From Nannochloropsis oceanica (lineage: Eukaryota; Sar; Eustigmatophyceae; Eustigmatales; Monodopsidaceae), in NCBI GenBank assembly GCA_004519485.1, contig CP038113.1, forward strand, positions 268,501 to 332,500: a DNA stretch of 64,000 nucleotides, written 5' to 3'. A program made the position numbers and the translations under genes. Of this stretch, positions 1 to 9,569 are shown piece by piece (positions within the stretch are counted from its first letter, which is position 1; each line of letters opens with the position of its first letter). Below the pieces are notes generated by a model, which saw only the letters and a list, made by a program, of their open reading frames with translations, was not told where the DNA came from and ran no database searches.

Positions 1-700
1 TCGCAGCCACATGCTGCCTTGCCGCCCACTTCTTCGGGTCCCTTATCAGCTTTCTTCCCTCCCTCTCTCCGTTCCCCTGCTCCTCTGCCGCTGCTCCGCG
101 CAACAGCGCTTGTAGCTCTGTATCGTGTGTCATACCGGGTACAATATACGCGTATTGTTTCAAGTAATTTATCCATGCCTCCGTCACGTTTGCGACACAC
201 GTCCAAGAGCACGCTTTACTCGCTTTAGGAGGCGCCCATACATGGAGAGCGGAGTCTGTAGTGAGAGTAGCGAGGAGACAGCCTCCTTCCCAAGCACACC
301 CTCGGGGAGACCAATCCAATGCACAGAACATAGACGGAACGTTATCACCACCCACCGCCTCAGCAGTGCTTCGTTGAAGCATATAAACAAGAGCATCACG
401 ATTTTTGTAGACCCCTTTGGCGTCGACCACGCCGACGTCTGCTAGTTGCCCGTTACTGTTGCTGCTGCTGTCCCGCGGCTGAGAAGAACCGGGCAGGGCG
501 ATATGATAGCGGAGGTAAGGCTCCATTTCCTCCCCAGGGTATTGGCAAACTTCCACATGGTTGGACAGTAGCATGGCCAAGCGGCCATCGGCTGCCCAGC
601 GGACTGCGTCGGGATGTTGTAGTGTGTCAAAAATTACGAGCTTTTGATCGATCGCGGAGCAGGGTGGGCCGGCGCCTGGGGCGGCTTGCGGTGCTTCCAT
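1..700 (-). CDS. TFIIIC 90 kDa (delta) subunit-like protein, N-terminal part
   Basis: This reading frame is open from the ATG at 700 on the minus strand to the left edge, giving 233 residues without a stop, so the gene is truncated by the window. The protein begins MEAPQAAPGAG. Near residue 135 it has a WSPRGCAWEGGCLLATLTTD segment, followed by LHVWAPP and a Trp-Val-Asn-Val stretch. That order (a 'WSP-G' strand, 'GCLLA-LT', a 'PP' turn, then 'W--V') is typical of the N-terminal beta-propeller of the TFIIIC delta/90 kDa subunit, which takes part in RNA polymerase III promoter recognition in the nucleus. An early VRWAADGRLAMLL strand fits a first propeller blade. Identification is by remembered motif pattern only. 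A different WD-like propeller protein is the alternative. It is divergent to the LOG gene downstream. Confidence 0.55.
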   Translation of the reverse strand, partial: MEAPQAAPGAGPPCSAIDQKLVIFDTLQHPDAVRWAADGRLAMLLSNHVEVCQYPGEEMEPYLRYHIALPGSSQPRDSSSNSNGQLADVGVVDAKGVYKNRDALVYMLQRSTAEAVGGDNVPSMFCALDWSPRGCAWEGGCLLATLTTDSALHVWAPPKASKACSWTCVANVTEAWINYLKQYAYIVPGMTHDTELQALLRGAAAEEQGNGEREGRKLIRDPKKWAARQHVAA

Positions 701-1279
701 GACTTGCTTGCTTGATTATTAGTTATGCCACGCGCGCTGCTGTAAGAAAATGAACCCCGGCCGGGGCCTACACGTGCCCCGTAGCTATCAAGGGCAACTT
801 TATACCTGTGTTGGCTATGGATGGGGAGTATCAAGTGTGAGATGGAGCGGGAAATCATGAGGATGAGGCTTCTCGCTGGTGTCGCGCGGCATTCTTGCTC
901 TGTTCCTGGACTTGTCTTCTCATCAGCCACTATTTTAATTCACACTTTCGCCACTACAGGGAGAGCCTATACTCTGCTGCATTGCCCTGTAGGGAGAGCT
1001 CAAGAAGTGGTCGTCGGTAGGAACCCGTCTCCACACCCTCACCATTTATTGAGCTTCCCACCATCTCCTCCCCCTGCTGGCGGCCAGGCCACTCATTGGG
1101 CATTGGCAATGGCAGCGGCCATGCCATGAACGACATACTGCTCCTCCCGTGTGTGCCAAAGTACATCAACCTTTGGCAGAAATCGTACCTTTCCCAACCC
1201 CCCCAATCTACACCCCCCACACATCCAGGTGGCCAGGCCACCCTCGTCCCCGACGTCATTCCATTCCACTACTACAACC
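701..1279. promoter_or_regulatory. Divergent intergenic region, TFIIIC-like / LOG genes
   Basis: About 580 bases separate two start codons that point away from each other, so the stretch should hold both promoters. I see no convincing TATA box, only short pyrimidine runs near 1060-1075 and 1195-1215 just before the LOG start. Confidence 0.4.
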
Positions 1280-2400
1280 ATGCGCGTCTGCGTCTTTGCC
1301 TCCTCCAGCTCCCTCACGCCCGAGCCCTACCTCAAGGTACGTACGATCGAAAAAAGTAAAAAAAAGCGTACACAGACTCTGTGCTTACATTCGTCCTTTT
1401 GCCCTTTCCTTTTTCCTTCCCCAAGGTTGCGCGGGAGCTCGGAGAGGAAATTGCCAAGGCCGGCTACCTGTGCATCAACGGCGGGGGCAAGAACGGATGT
1501 ATGGGGGCGTTGAATGAAGGGGCTCGTGCATCAGGAGGCAAGGTACGCCATTTGTAGAATCTAGCTCCAATAACTGACGCTCCGCTCCTGGGCAGGCTAG
1601 CCCACCATGCTCCTGCCTGAACATCCTATCCTCTCGTCTACATCAAGCACACACGTCCTCTCTTATCCCCCTTTACCCCTTCCTGTTAACTTTAGATTAA
1701 AACCGTCATCCACGGGAAGTGGATCGTCGACAAAATGGAGTTTGAGGACGTTGACGAGCTCGTGGTGGCTCAAGGCAATAATTTGCAAGAACGCAAAAGA
1801 TTGCTGTGGGAGACGTGTGACTGTGTGGTGGTCTTGCCAGGGGGCACCGGCACTTGGGATGAATTGATGGAGGTCAGAAAGGAGGGAGGAAGAGGAAAAA
1901 TGGGGAGGGGGGACAGGGGAAAGGAGTACCTTTTCTATTTTACCTATTTCATTGCAAATTTCTTTAACCATCTTTTCCTTGTCCCTATTCCTCCTCATCA
2001 ATCATAGGTGGCCTGCCACAACTCGGTGGGTTTCGGCAAAATTCCTATCACTGTCATCAATGTCGATGGCTTCTATGACGGCATCATCGAGCAAATAGCC
2101 CGGGCTGCGAGCGATAAAATCCTTTATGCCACCCCTGACGACACCATGCATGTCGAGACAACCGTCAAAGGGGCTCTCTCTTGGTCTGCACTAAAAGTGA
2201 AAGCCTTGAAAGAAGCAGGGGAAGCGACAGGTAGTGATGCGGTGGTTTTACAAGCGCGGACGACGACGTTCATCTTTCAGAGGCGGCATTCGTTTTTAGT
2301 CGGTGTGTTTGTCGGGTTTGTGGGAGCGGTGTTGACGGTAGGGGAGGCGGCCTTGTTAAGCCAAATGGTTAAAAAAAGGCTGGCAGGCCGGCTGTCGTAA
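1280..2400 (+). CDS. LOG-family cytokinin-type phosphoribohydrolase with C-terminal membrane tail
   Basis: Four exons are proposed: 1280-1336, 1426-1542, 1696-1872 and 2008-2400. All join at GT-AG sites in frame and give 247 residues. The family signature PGGTGTWDE is in exon 3, and an earlier GGGKNGCMGA nucleotide-binding loop is in exon 2, as in the lysine-decarboxylase-like (LOG) fold. LOG enzymes cleave cytokinin riboside monophosphates to free base and ribose phosphate, though many family members act on other nucleotides. The last 40 residues are unusual: a long apolar stretch (FLVGVFVGFVGAVLTVGEAA) followed by Lys/Arg-rich KKRLAGRLS, which looks like a tail anchor. Soluble LOG proteins end before this. 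The fold is secure; the substrate and membrane attachment are inferred. Confidence 0.85.
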
Positions 2401-2923
2401 GATGAAAGAAGGTCGAGAGACAGAAAAAGGAGGGATTAAGTCTTTTTGAAATACAATGAAAAGAAAGAAGGATAAGAAGAACCCTAGGCTTGGCTAGCCA
2501 ATGTTGTCCTATAGAAGTTCGACTTGGAAACCACGATAACAAGAGTAAAGAATTTTTCAGCTACATTTTCATTAAATGTTTTGGCAAAGAACGTGGTGGC
2601 TTCCTGGGAAAGGATTGTGACCGCGGCTGTGAGAAGTAGGAGCACACTTGACGTCACGATGAGTGATTGAAAGGAGACTCACTCACGATCGACGATCGAC
2701 ACTGCTGCCGATCCTCCGCGATTGACGTTAATTGTGACCACAACGAGCCCACATGCACATTATAAATCCAAGAAGACGGCTTAAAAGGCTTCCTTGGCAC
2801 GGTTCGTAGCCTCTTGGAGGACCACCTCTTATCATTTCCCTCTGCCTTACTCTCAGCTGACCTCCCCGCCTTCCATCGTACACACCTCACAGTACATCAC
2901 GCATAGCATAGCATACCATCACC
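2401..2923. other. Intergenic: LOG 3' region and SBPase promoter
   Basis: This gap lies between two genes on the same strand. It holds the LOG 3' untranslated region (A-rich around 2440-2480) and the SBPase promoter. I see no other gene in it. Confidence 0.5.
2761..2767 (+). promoter_or_regulatory. Possible TATA box of the SBPase gene
   Basis: TATAAAT sits about 157 bases upstream of the SBPase ATG. It is a plausible core promoter element, but it is short and could occur by chance. Confidence 0.35.
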
Positions 2924-3949
2924 ATGGCGGCCGCAACCTTGAGCAGTCCCACCCTTACTACCAATGCTTCCTCTTTGGACCTTCCCATGCTGCGCAAAAT
3001 CGTGCCAGAACTGCCGGAAGACTTGGAGCAGCTCCTTGGGGCCATTGCCCAGGCCTCCCACCGTATTGCAGACACGCTGAGAACTGGCGACTCCCACACC
3101 AAGAGCGGCATTGAAAACACTTTTGGGGATGAACAATTGCATTTGGACGTGGTTACCAACGAGATTTGTTTCGAAGAGCTTCGGGCGTGTGGCCTCGTGC
3201 ACATTGCCAGTAGCGAGGAGACACCGACGGAGGAGGACTTGGGCGGGGCCAACTCAGGGGCAGGGGACGGGTTTTCCGTTTCCTTTGATCCGCTGGATGG
3301 GAGTAGCATCATCGATACCAATTTCTCGGTTGGTTCTATTTTTGGGATCTGGCCTGGAAGAGGACTGTTGGGACGGACGGGGCGAGAGCAATGCTCTTCC
3401 GTGTTGACGATCTACGGCCCGCGTGTCACGTTGGTCATTGCCCTGCCTCACGCTGCTGGGGGGCCTCGCTCGGTGCAACTCATGCTTCAACATGATCGTA
3501 CTTGGGAGGTAGTCCACGAAACCCTGACAGTGGCACCAGCAGGGAAAGTCTTCGCGCCAGGCAATTTAAGGGCGACGGCGGATAATGCAGCTTACAAGCG
3601 GTTGGTTGATTATTGGATTTCGGAACGATACACCTTGCGCTACACTGGTGGCCTAGTCCCGGACGTCTATCACATTTTAATCAAAGGAAAAGGGGTTGTG
3701 ACTAACGTGGTGTCAGCTGCCGCCAAGGCCAAGCTTCGTTTGCTCTACGAGGCAGCACCCATTGCCCTGGTGATGGAGTGTGCCGGGGCTGCCTCTTGCA
3801 CGGCTCCCGGGCCGAATGGGGAGCACCCTGAACCGATTTCAATATTGGACTTGGTCGTCACGGGGTTGGAGTTTAAGTGTGGTGTGGCGTATGGAGGGGT
3901 GGAGGAGGTGGAAACCTTCAAGAAGTTTCTCTACCCGGCGAAGGAATAG
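2924..3949 (+). CDS. SBP1: Sedoheptulose-1,7-bisphosphatase
   Basis: Single-exon gene of 341 residues. It belongs to the FBPase/SBPase phosphatase family: the metal-binding core FDPLDGSSIIDTNFSVGSIF is at residues 124-143, followed by FGIWPGRGLLG. The C-terminal GLVPDVYHILIKGKGVV and KAKLRLLYEAAPIALVMECA are SBPase-type rather than FBPase-type. The enzyme removes the C1 phosphate of sedoheptulose-1,7-bisphosphate, in the Calvin cycle when plastid-located or in a cytosolic pentose-phosphate variant. The N-terminus (MAAATLSSPTLTTNAS) has no hydrophobic signal core, so this copy looks cytosolic, unlike plastid isoforms in algae with complex plastids. An unseen upstream exon could change that. 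Length matches the mature enzyme. Confidence 0.93.
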   Translation: MAAATLSSPTLTTNASSLDLPMLRKIVPELPEDLEQLLGAIAQASHRIADTLRTGDSHTKSGIENTFGDEQLHLDVVTNEICFEELRACGLVHIASSEETPTEEDLGGANSGAGDGFSVSFDPLDGSSIIDTNFSVGSIFGIWPGRGLLGRTGREQCSSVLTIYGPRVTLVIALPHAAGGPRSVQLMLQHDRTWEVVHETLTVAPAGKVFAPGNLRATADNAAYKRLVDYWISERYTLRYTGGLVPDVYHILIKGKGVVTNVVSAAAKAKLRLLYEAAPIALVMECAGAASCTAPGPNGEHPEPISILDLVVTGLEFKCGVAYGGVEEVETFKKFLYPAKE

Positions 3950-4263
3950 AAGGCCGAGCGGGGGTGGAGAGGAGGCATGGAAGAAGGGGCGAGATATGCA
4001 TGCGTACGACTGTTAAGTTGAAAGGAAGTAAAACTGGGTGCGGCCACTGTGGGCAGGCAACGATGTACTGCTTGATGGTAGTTAAATTAATCGTCGTGGT
4101 CTAACACACATTTGTGTGACATGGCATCTCTCCTGTTCTCACGTCATTTTACGTCCTCTATCCACTCCTTCTCCTCTTCCTTTCTTATCTTTACAGCCAC
4201 CTGAGGTACAACAAAGACACACATTTACCTAACAATTGATTACTCTACAAAGCAGCGACCCAA
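3950..4263. other. Convergent intergenic region
   Basis: Short 3' region shared by the SBPase gene and the minus-strand hypothetical gene. Nothing else is recognised. Confidence 0.4.
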
Positions 4264-4809
4264 TTACTTCGTTCTCTGCCCTCCTTCACTCTTTCGCTCT
4301 CCCATCCCCTCATTCACCCAAGGCTTGTCGCTGTAAAGCCGCCAGGTAAACTCACTTATCGATATGTGCGGTGGAATGGTGCCTGGTGATGGTCGCCATA
4401 CCTCCCTGCCTCTCTCCTCCCCGCCTTCACGGTATATCCACGTACTACTACTGTCCCCTTTTGGTGATGGTACTGAAGGAGAGGAAACGAGAAAGACCTC
4501 GTCGTCCACAGAGAGACACTGGGGACATCGAATATTCTCCAACGTGCGCGTCCGTGGAGAGACGCGGCCAAGCTGCCCAAGGTGCTGGTTCGTGCTGCTG
4601 CTACTGCTTCTGCTGCTTCCGTCCAGATCATCGTTTTGCTGCGGGTAGGTTTGCAATGTCCTCTCTCGGAGAGGCGGTGACTGCTGGCTGATCGAAAGGA
4701 CGTTAAACGCGTGTGTGGAAGATTGGAAGGACAGGAGCATGACGGGGAGGAGGAGGAGGACGGTCAGGGCCGCGGTACTAGGACTGCTGCTGCTGCTAGG
4801 GGGCCACAT
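4264..4809 (-). CDS. Small hypothetical protein with plastid-type presequence
   Basis: Single-exon reading of 181 residues from the ATG at 4809. An in-frame ATG exists further upstream at 4923, but the nearer one puts the hydrophobic core where a signal peptide needs it. The N-terminus is Ser-rich, then apolar (ALTVLLLLPVMLLSFQ), then STHAFNVLS. The Ala-Phe step after a signal peptide resembles the cleavage-site motif of proteins entering red-lineage complex plastids. The mature part is Ser/Arg/Pro-rich with one Cys pair (IRCPQC, possibly half a zinc site) and no recognised domain. I cannot name its function, and a missing intron is possible. It is divergent to the uL29 gene. Confidence 0.5.
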   Translation of the reverse strand: MWPPSSSSSPSTAALTVLLLLPVMLLSFQSSTHAFNVLSISQQSPPLRERTLQTYPQQNDDLDGSSRSSSSSTNQHLGQLGRVSPRTRTLENIRCPQCLSVDDEVFLVSSPSVPSPKGDSSSTWIYREGGEERGREVWRPSPGTIPPHISISEFTWRLYSDKPWVNEGMGERKSEGGQRTK

Positions 4810-5360
4810 GAGCGACGATGAAGGAGGGGGAGGAAAAAGATGGCGCAATTTTGAGGAAGCAAATTTCCCAGCCTGTCCTGTTAAGATGTGATAGGGAGGG
4901 TGACGAGTGAGCAACCAAGACAAACGGGCGTGGAGGCTTCACGCGTGCGCTGTTGACATCGAGTGCTGTTGTAGTGGGATAAGAAACCCGGGTAATGCGC
5001 ATTTCGCCTCATCCTTCCAGCCATCTGATGCACGCTCGCCGCTCACCACACACCATCACCCTTCGTCTTGTGTACCTCTCCTGGTCTTTTCCCCTTCCCC
5101 TACACGCCCAAAATGCGCCTCTCGCCATTCACACTCTTCATCTCCTTCCCAGCATGCGCCTTATACCCTACACGTAAAGGGCCATGCAGGCGTGGGGTTG
5201 GGTAGGGTGGATGGACGGGACGCTGGCGGAGGAAAGAAGGCAAGGAGGGTTCTCTGCCATGCCACTGTACTCACGCCCTCCTGCACCGCGTACCAACGCA
5301 TGCTCACCACAACACAGGCTTCGTCTACATACACGGGTTGTTGTATTCGCTCGAGGAAAA
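4810..5360. promoter_or_regulatory. Divergent intergenic region, hypothetical / RPL35
   Basis: About 550 bases between divergent start codons. It should hold the ribosomal protein promoter. I see no clear TATA box. Confidence 0.4.
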
Positions 5361-6327
5361 ATGGTCGCAGGTAAGCCTTTAATTTACAAGGGCGGGGTAG
5401 GTTTCCCTCACCCTGCCCCCCCCCCCCCCCCAAACCCATGCTTGCTTGCCATACGATTAGAGAGACCAGGCGTACCTGGAGGCAGCCATTAAGCACCTCA
5501 TTGCGTTTCTGTGTAGGTGTGCTTCTTTATTCATCCCCCCGTTGTCATCTCCGTCGTGTTTTTCGAGGCGTGCGAGCTCTCATAGACGATGACTGATGAC
5601 TCTCATGCTGGCTGAACATGAATAGTGCATCTCCACGTGTTCCACCGCCTGTAGTACCACGACTCGTAGCTCTTATCTTGCCTCTCCTTCCATCTCATTG
5701 TCTGCCTGACCCGTTACTCCTTACCTGACCACCGCCCTTTCATCCCTCCCGCCCTCCCCTTCTCCCTCCTACCTGTGCCCTTCCTCCCAGGCAAAATTAA
5801 GGCCAAGGAACTCCGTACAAAGCAAAAGGCCGACCTGGTAAAGCAACTGGATGAGCTCAAGAAGGAACTCTCTGAGCTGCGCGTCGCCAAGGTCACTGGT
5901 GGGGCTGCCAGCAAGCTAGCTAAGATCAAGGTACGCTCTGAACCAAGCAGCTGCTAGAAGAGCGATGGGGACGGACAAGAGAGAATAAGGCCGGAATGGT
6001 AGATGCCAGCGATAGTAGCAGCAGCGTTAGAGCTTCAATATTGTCACAAGCCATCAGTATTTAGCTTCTCCCCCTCTCTTATCCCTGCCCATCACACAGA
6101 TCGTCCGCAAGTCCATCGCCCGCGTCCTGACCGTCTACAACCAAACCCAGAAGTCCAAGCTGCGTGAGAAATTTGCCGGCTCGAAGTACATGCCTTTGGA
6201 TCTGCGCAGGAAGAAGACGCGTGCCATCCGACGACGATTGACCAAGCATGAGCAAGGCCTCAAGACCGTGCGGGCCGTGAAGAGGGAGCAGGCGGCGCCC
6301 AAGCGTCGATATGCTCTGAAGGCCTAA
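5361..6327 (+). CDS. RPL35: 60S ribosomal protein uL29 (L35)
   Basis: Three exons: 5361-5370, 5791-5930 and 6100-6327, all GT-AG, giving 125 residues. The first coding exon holds only MVA plus one base of a Gly codon, a common arrangement in ribosomal protein genes. The protein starts [12 protein letters not shown] and carries the family hallmarks [20 protein letters not shown] and [17 protein letters not shown], then [16 protein letters not shown] and a basic C-terminus ending KRRYALKA-like. It matches eukaryotic L35 in length and sequence throughout. uL29 sits at the polypeptide exit tunnel of the cytosolic large subunit. No presequence is present, so it is the cytosolic and not an organellar form. 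Confidence 0.96.
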
Positions 6328-6813
6328 GCGGGATGAGGGAAGGAAGAGAGAAGGGAAGGAGGGAGGGAAGGAGGGAGGGAGGAGTTTCTTGGTTCTTTGT
6401 AGGGGATGTGGATGACAGAAATTAAGAGTGAAATTGCATTCATACGAGGACCAAGGTTTTCGGGGTAACGAAAGAAAGAAACGAGGGGAAGGAAACGTCC
6501 GAGAGCTTCTCGCTGGTGCATGGCGTGGACTTGCGTGTGTGGCATGGATGTGCGTGTGTACGTGTACTGGTTGCTTTGATTCTTCTTGTTTTTCATTTTT
6601 CACGTCCTTTTATTTTGTGAATAACAACTTTTCGGAAGAGTTTGGGATCTTAATTCAATTATACTAATGTTGGTTGTCACAACTATTACTACTGCGCGTT
6701 GCCGCTGCTGCTGATCATGAAACTGAGCGCGACCGTCGGATTTCCCCCTCCTTTTCCCGTGTTATCGCTTACACACACCTTTCGTCGCCCTCCCCCCCTC
6801 CCTCCCTCCCTCC
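6328..6813. other. Convergent intergenic region, RPL35 / PP2C
   Basis: Shared 3' region. It contains a GGAAGGA purine tract (6330-6390) and the start of a CCCT tract near 6788. No gene is seen. Confidence 0.4.
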
Positions 6814-6921
6814 CTACAACTCATGTTTCCTCTCCTTCCCGGCTCCAAACAAATCCGGCCTCTCCTCGCCCCCTCCCTCCCTCCCTACTTCCCCCCTCCC
6901 TCCCTCCTCCTCCTCCTCTTC
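6788..6921. repeat. (CCCT)n and (CCT)n pyrimidine tracts
   Basis: Several interrupted CCCT runs, partly inside the C-terminal codons of the minus-strand PP2C, where they encode Glu/Gly/Arg-rich sequence. They are simple-sequence expansions. Confidence 0.85.
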
Positions 6922-8639
6922 CGGGTAGATAAAGTCGTCCACTTCGGCGCCCAACTCCTCCTCCCAAGCCTCCGACCCCTCCAGCGGACAGTCCCCCTCC
7001 CTCTCCTCTCCCAAGAACAACACCACCACCGTTATATCGTCATGTTTCCTCCTCCTCTCCCTCCCCTCCTTCACCTCTTTCAGCTCCTCCACGCTCATTT
7101 TTAAACCCTCCGCGATCCTCACCAAGGCCGCGTCGACTATCAGGGACGCGATCCGCCCTTCCTCCCTCCCTTCCTCCCTCCACCCAGCGACCATGCTCAC
7201 TACCTCCTCGTTCTCGAACACTTCCCACAGCCCGTCAGATCCCAGAACGAGGAATTGATCTAGCCTGTTTAATGCAACAGAAGCAACTTCAGGGATCGCC
7301 GAGACGTAAGGCGGCGTCCATGGCAGGTCTTCGTCTTCAGGACCAAAGTCTGAGGAAGAGAGGGAGGAAGGGAAGGGGAAAGGAAGACGGGTGAGAGGCC
7401 GAATTCATGTTTGAGGAAAAATACCGTACGACTGACCCTCTGTCTTGCCGTCTCCTTCCCTCCTCTCTCCCTTCTACCCTTGTTACCTCCAGACTTCAAA
7501 TGAATGTCGTCAAAAGCCCGGATGACCCTCCCTCCCTCCCTCCCTCCCTCCCTTCCTCCATCTCTCCCTCCCTCCCTTTCACCCCCCCTTTCACCCTCCC
7601 TTCCAGCCTCCTCACCTTCCAGCTTCAAATGTATGTCGCCAAACGCCCGAGACGGTTGTAACCTCCCCTTCACATAGCACGCCTGCCCCCCGTGGTAGCA
7701 TAACACAATATCCTCATCCTCCCCGGGGTGGGCCTTTCTCAATCGCGCATGCTCCCTCTCCTCCCTCGCGTTGTGATCCAAGCTCATGGGAATCGCTTCA
7801 TACACCTTTTCCGAGCCAGCCACGGGGGAGGGCACGAGGGAAGGAGGGGCGGAGGGGTCCTTTAAGGGGTGGCGAAGTTTGCCCATGACTGCACGGCAGT
7901 CACCCGCGTTCGCAACGTATAGGATGTTGTCCTTCACCAACGCGTAGAGGGCACAGGCGCCAATGGTGGCTTTCTTTCGTTGTTGGAGCTCATTTTCCAG
8001 GGCCAAGACGCCGGTGATCCAATCGGTTTCGACCAGGATGAAGGCGTGGATGAGGGCGTTTGTAATCTGAGAAGGGAGGGAGGAGGGGAAGGAGGGAGGG
8101 AGTGAAATGGTGAGTCACCGCGAAATGTTGTGTCGCGTCGCTGTCACTCCTTTCCTGAAGTTGTGTGCGAAATCCAAGGATCCTTAAGACACATATCTCG
8201 CATTCGCTTTCAATCTTTTCCCAATTTATTTACTTCTACGTACCACAGTTTCATCCTTCTGTGCGTGCGCCGGAAGCTTCGCAATCGTCTCCTTTACTTT
8301 CCCCACCAAATTATTCTTCACCATCTCCGCCACCTCAAACCCTCCATGACCATCAAACACTGCGGCATGAAAGAAGGGGAGGGGATTGGAAGCCAATGAA
8401 AATAGAGAGGACGATTGTTCATCAACCACAACGTGCCGGTCTTCAATAGGACTGTTGGCAGCGTACGTGCTTATGGAGTACGCGACTGCTTTGAAGGAAC
8501 GGACGCATTCCTTTTTGCTGCCAAGCCTGGGCCAGGAGAAGGCATTGATGCTGGCGGTGCTGACCAAAAGGGCAAGGAGAAGGAAGGGCGAGAGGAGGGA
8601 GAGGGGACAAAAAGGGAGGTGGCATCGTGAAGCCCGCAT
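6814..8639 (-). CDS. PP2C phosphatase, pyruvate-dehydrogenase-phosphatase-like, with presequence
   Basis: Three exons on the minus strand, 8639-8244, 8066-7616 and 7349-6814, join in frame to give 460 residues. The N-terminus is a signal peptide with a leucine-rich core and then SINAFSWP, an Ala-Phe motif typical of plastid entry. PP2C motifs follow in order: NSPIEDR, VFDGHGG (metal-binding Asp), NAGDCRAV, SRAFGD, PPYVSAIPEV, GSDGLWE and HDDITVVV. The SRAFGD / PPY--A-PEV spacing is like metazoan pyruvate dehydrogenase phosphatase. It is a Mg/Mn-dependent Ser/Thr phosphatase; a role on plastid pyruvate dehydrogenase is a guess. The C-terminus (after DDITVVV) is Glu/Gly-rich and encoded by simple repeats. 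Intron 2 carries a near-copy of the end of exon 2. Confidence 0.85.
7493..7520. repeat. Imperfect copy of the end of PP2C exon 2, inside intron 2
   Basis: These 28 bases match 7622-7649, the coding end of exon 2, at 24 of 28 positions. On the minus strand both encode RAF-D-IHLK, and both are followed by a GT splice donor (7486 and 7615) in the same phase. The spacer is a (GGGA)n tract. Confidence 0.75.
7526..7558. repeat. (CCCT)n tract in PP2C intron
   Basis: About eight tandem CCCT units lie between the two copies of the duplicated exon end. Confidence 0.9.
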
Positions 8640-9126
8640 TAGTGCTACCCTGCCCCTTCCTCTGGCTCGTCTTTCAGGGTCGTTAGTGCTGTGAACAGGT
8701 TAGGGCATAGGTATATGGCGTGATAGTCTTGTACGTGCACATGATGTGCTCTGGTGATTACATGAAGGCACTCATAGCTCTGCCGGCTCGCCAGATGCTG
8801 CTGGCGAACATTGCCATGACGGGAGGTTGTTGTGGTGTGTTGATGTTAATGGTGGTCAAGCCTTTTAATTTATATAGGTCTCACAAAAGAATAAACAAAT
8901 AGATAAATATGAATAAATTAATCAATCAATCAATGTTGTTTGTGGCATTGTGATGTAGTTATTGTTTCCGCAAAACCAAATCCAGTGCACCGTGGGCTTT
9001 TAAAATGGCCAACCAATAACCAAAATAATTATATATATATATACATATATAATGATGGTTTTTAGGTGAAGTACAGCGTGGGTGACCCTTCTTTCAGCCT
9101 TCTGCTACTTCTGCTCCACCATACAC
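8640..9126. promoter_or_regulatory. Divergent intergenic region, PP2C / SET fragment
   Basis: No gene is seen. The right half is A/T-rich with TCAATCAATCAA and a TATATATA stretch around 9029-9050. It should contain the PP2C promoter. Confidence 0.4.
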
Positions 9127-9569
9127 ATGCCACAACAGGTGGGGAGCCCCACCACTCGCCAGCAGCAGCACCCGCCGCAGCCACTGGACGGAGGCGTGGA
9201 CCCCACTTTCTTACAAAGATGGCTGTTGATTAAGTGCGTGGCATCGTCACAATGAATTCGTTTGGCTATGGGGAGGCTACGAGCGGCGATGAGACGGGTT
9301 CAGGGCTATGGGGGCTTGCCTCTTTCATGAATCACTCGGGCGCGCCCAATACCTTTCGATACCATTGCGGTGCCCACATGTTTATAAAGGCGGCCAAGGA
9401 ACTGAAGCGAGGGAATGAGGTAACCACCACATATATTGCAGATGAAAACATGGACAAGACGAAGAGGGGGGAAACGCTACTGTGGACGTGGGGAATCATG
9501 GATGAGCAGGGGGGCAAGAATAAGAGTGCAGGGGGTGGGAAGAAGGCACATCAGAAGAAAGAAGAATGA
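9127..9569 (+). pseudogene. SET-domain gene fragment (SMYD/TPR-SET type)
   Basis: The reading open from 9234 encodes the C-terminal half of a SET domain: IVTMNSFGYGE, LASFMNHSGAPNTF, then IKAAKELKRGNEVTTTY. The NHS--PN and KRG-E-TT-Y motifs are the S-adenosylmethionine and lysine-channel parts of SET methyltransferases of the SMYD or TPR-SET class. An upstream ATG at 9127 opens a frame (MPQQVGSP...TFLQRWLLIK) that runs into the SET frame only if one base is gained near 9234. This suggests either a small frameshift or an intron I cannot place. The N-terminal half of SET, the MYND or TPR part and the post-SET cysteines are absent. It is probably a relic or a badly split gene. Confidence 0.45.

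Noticed and set aside
8720-8902. A 60-codon apolar frame on the plus strand
   Set aside because: Too short, no promoter or family feature.
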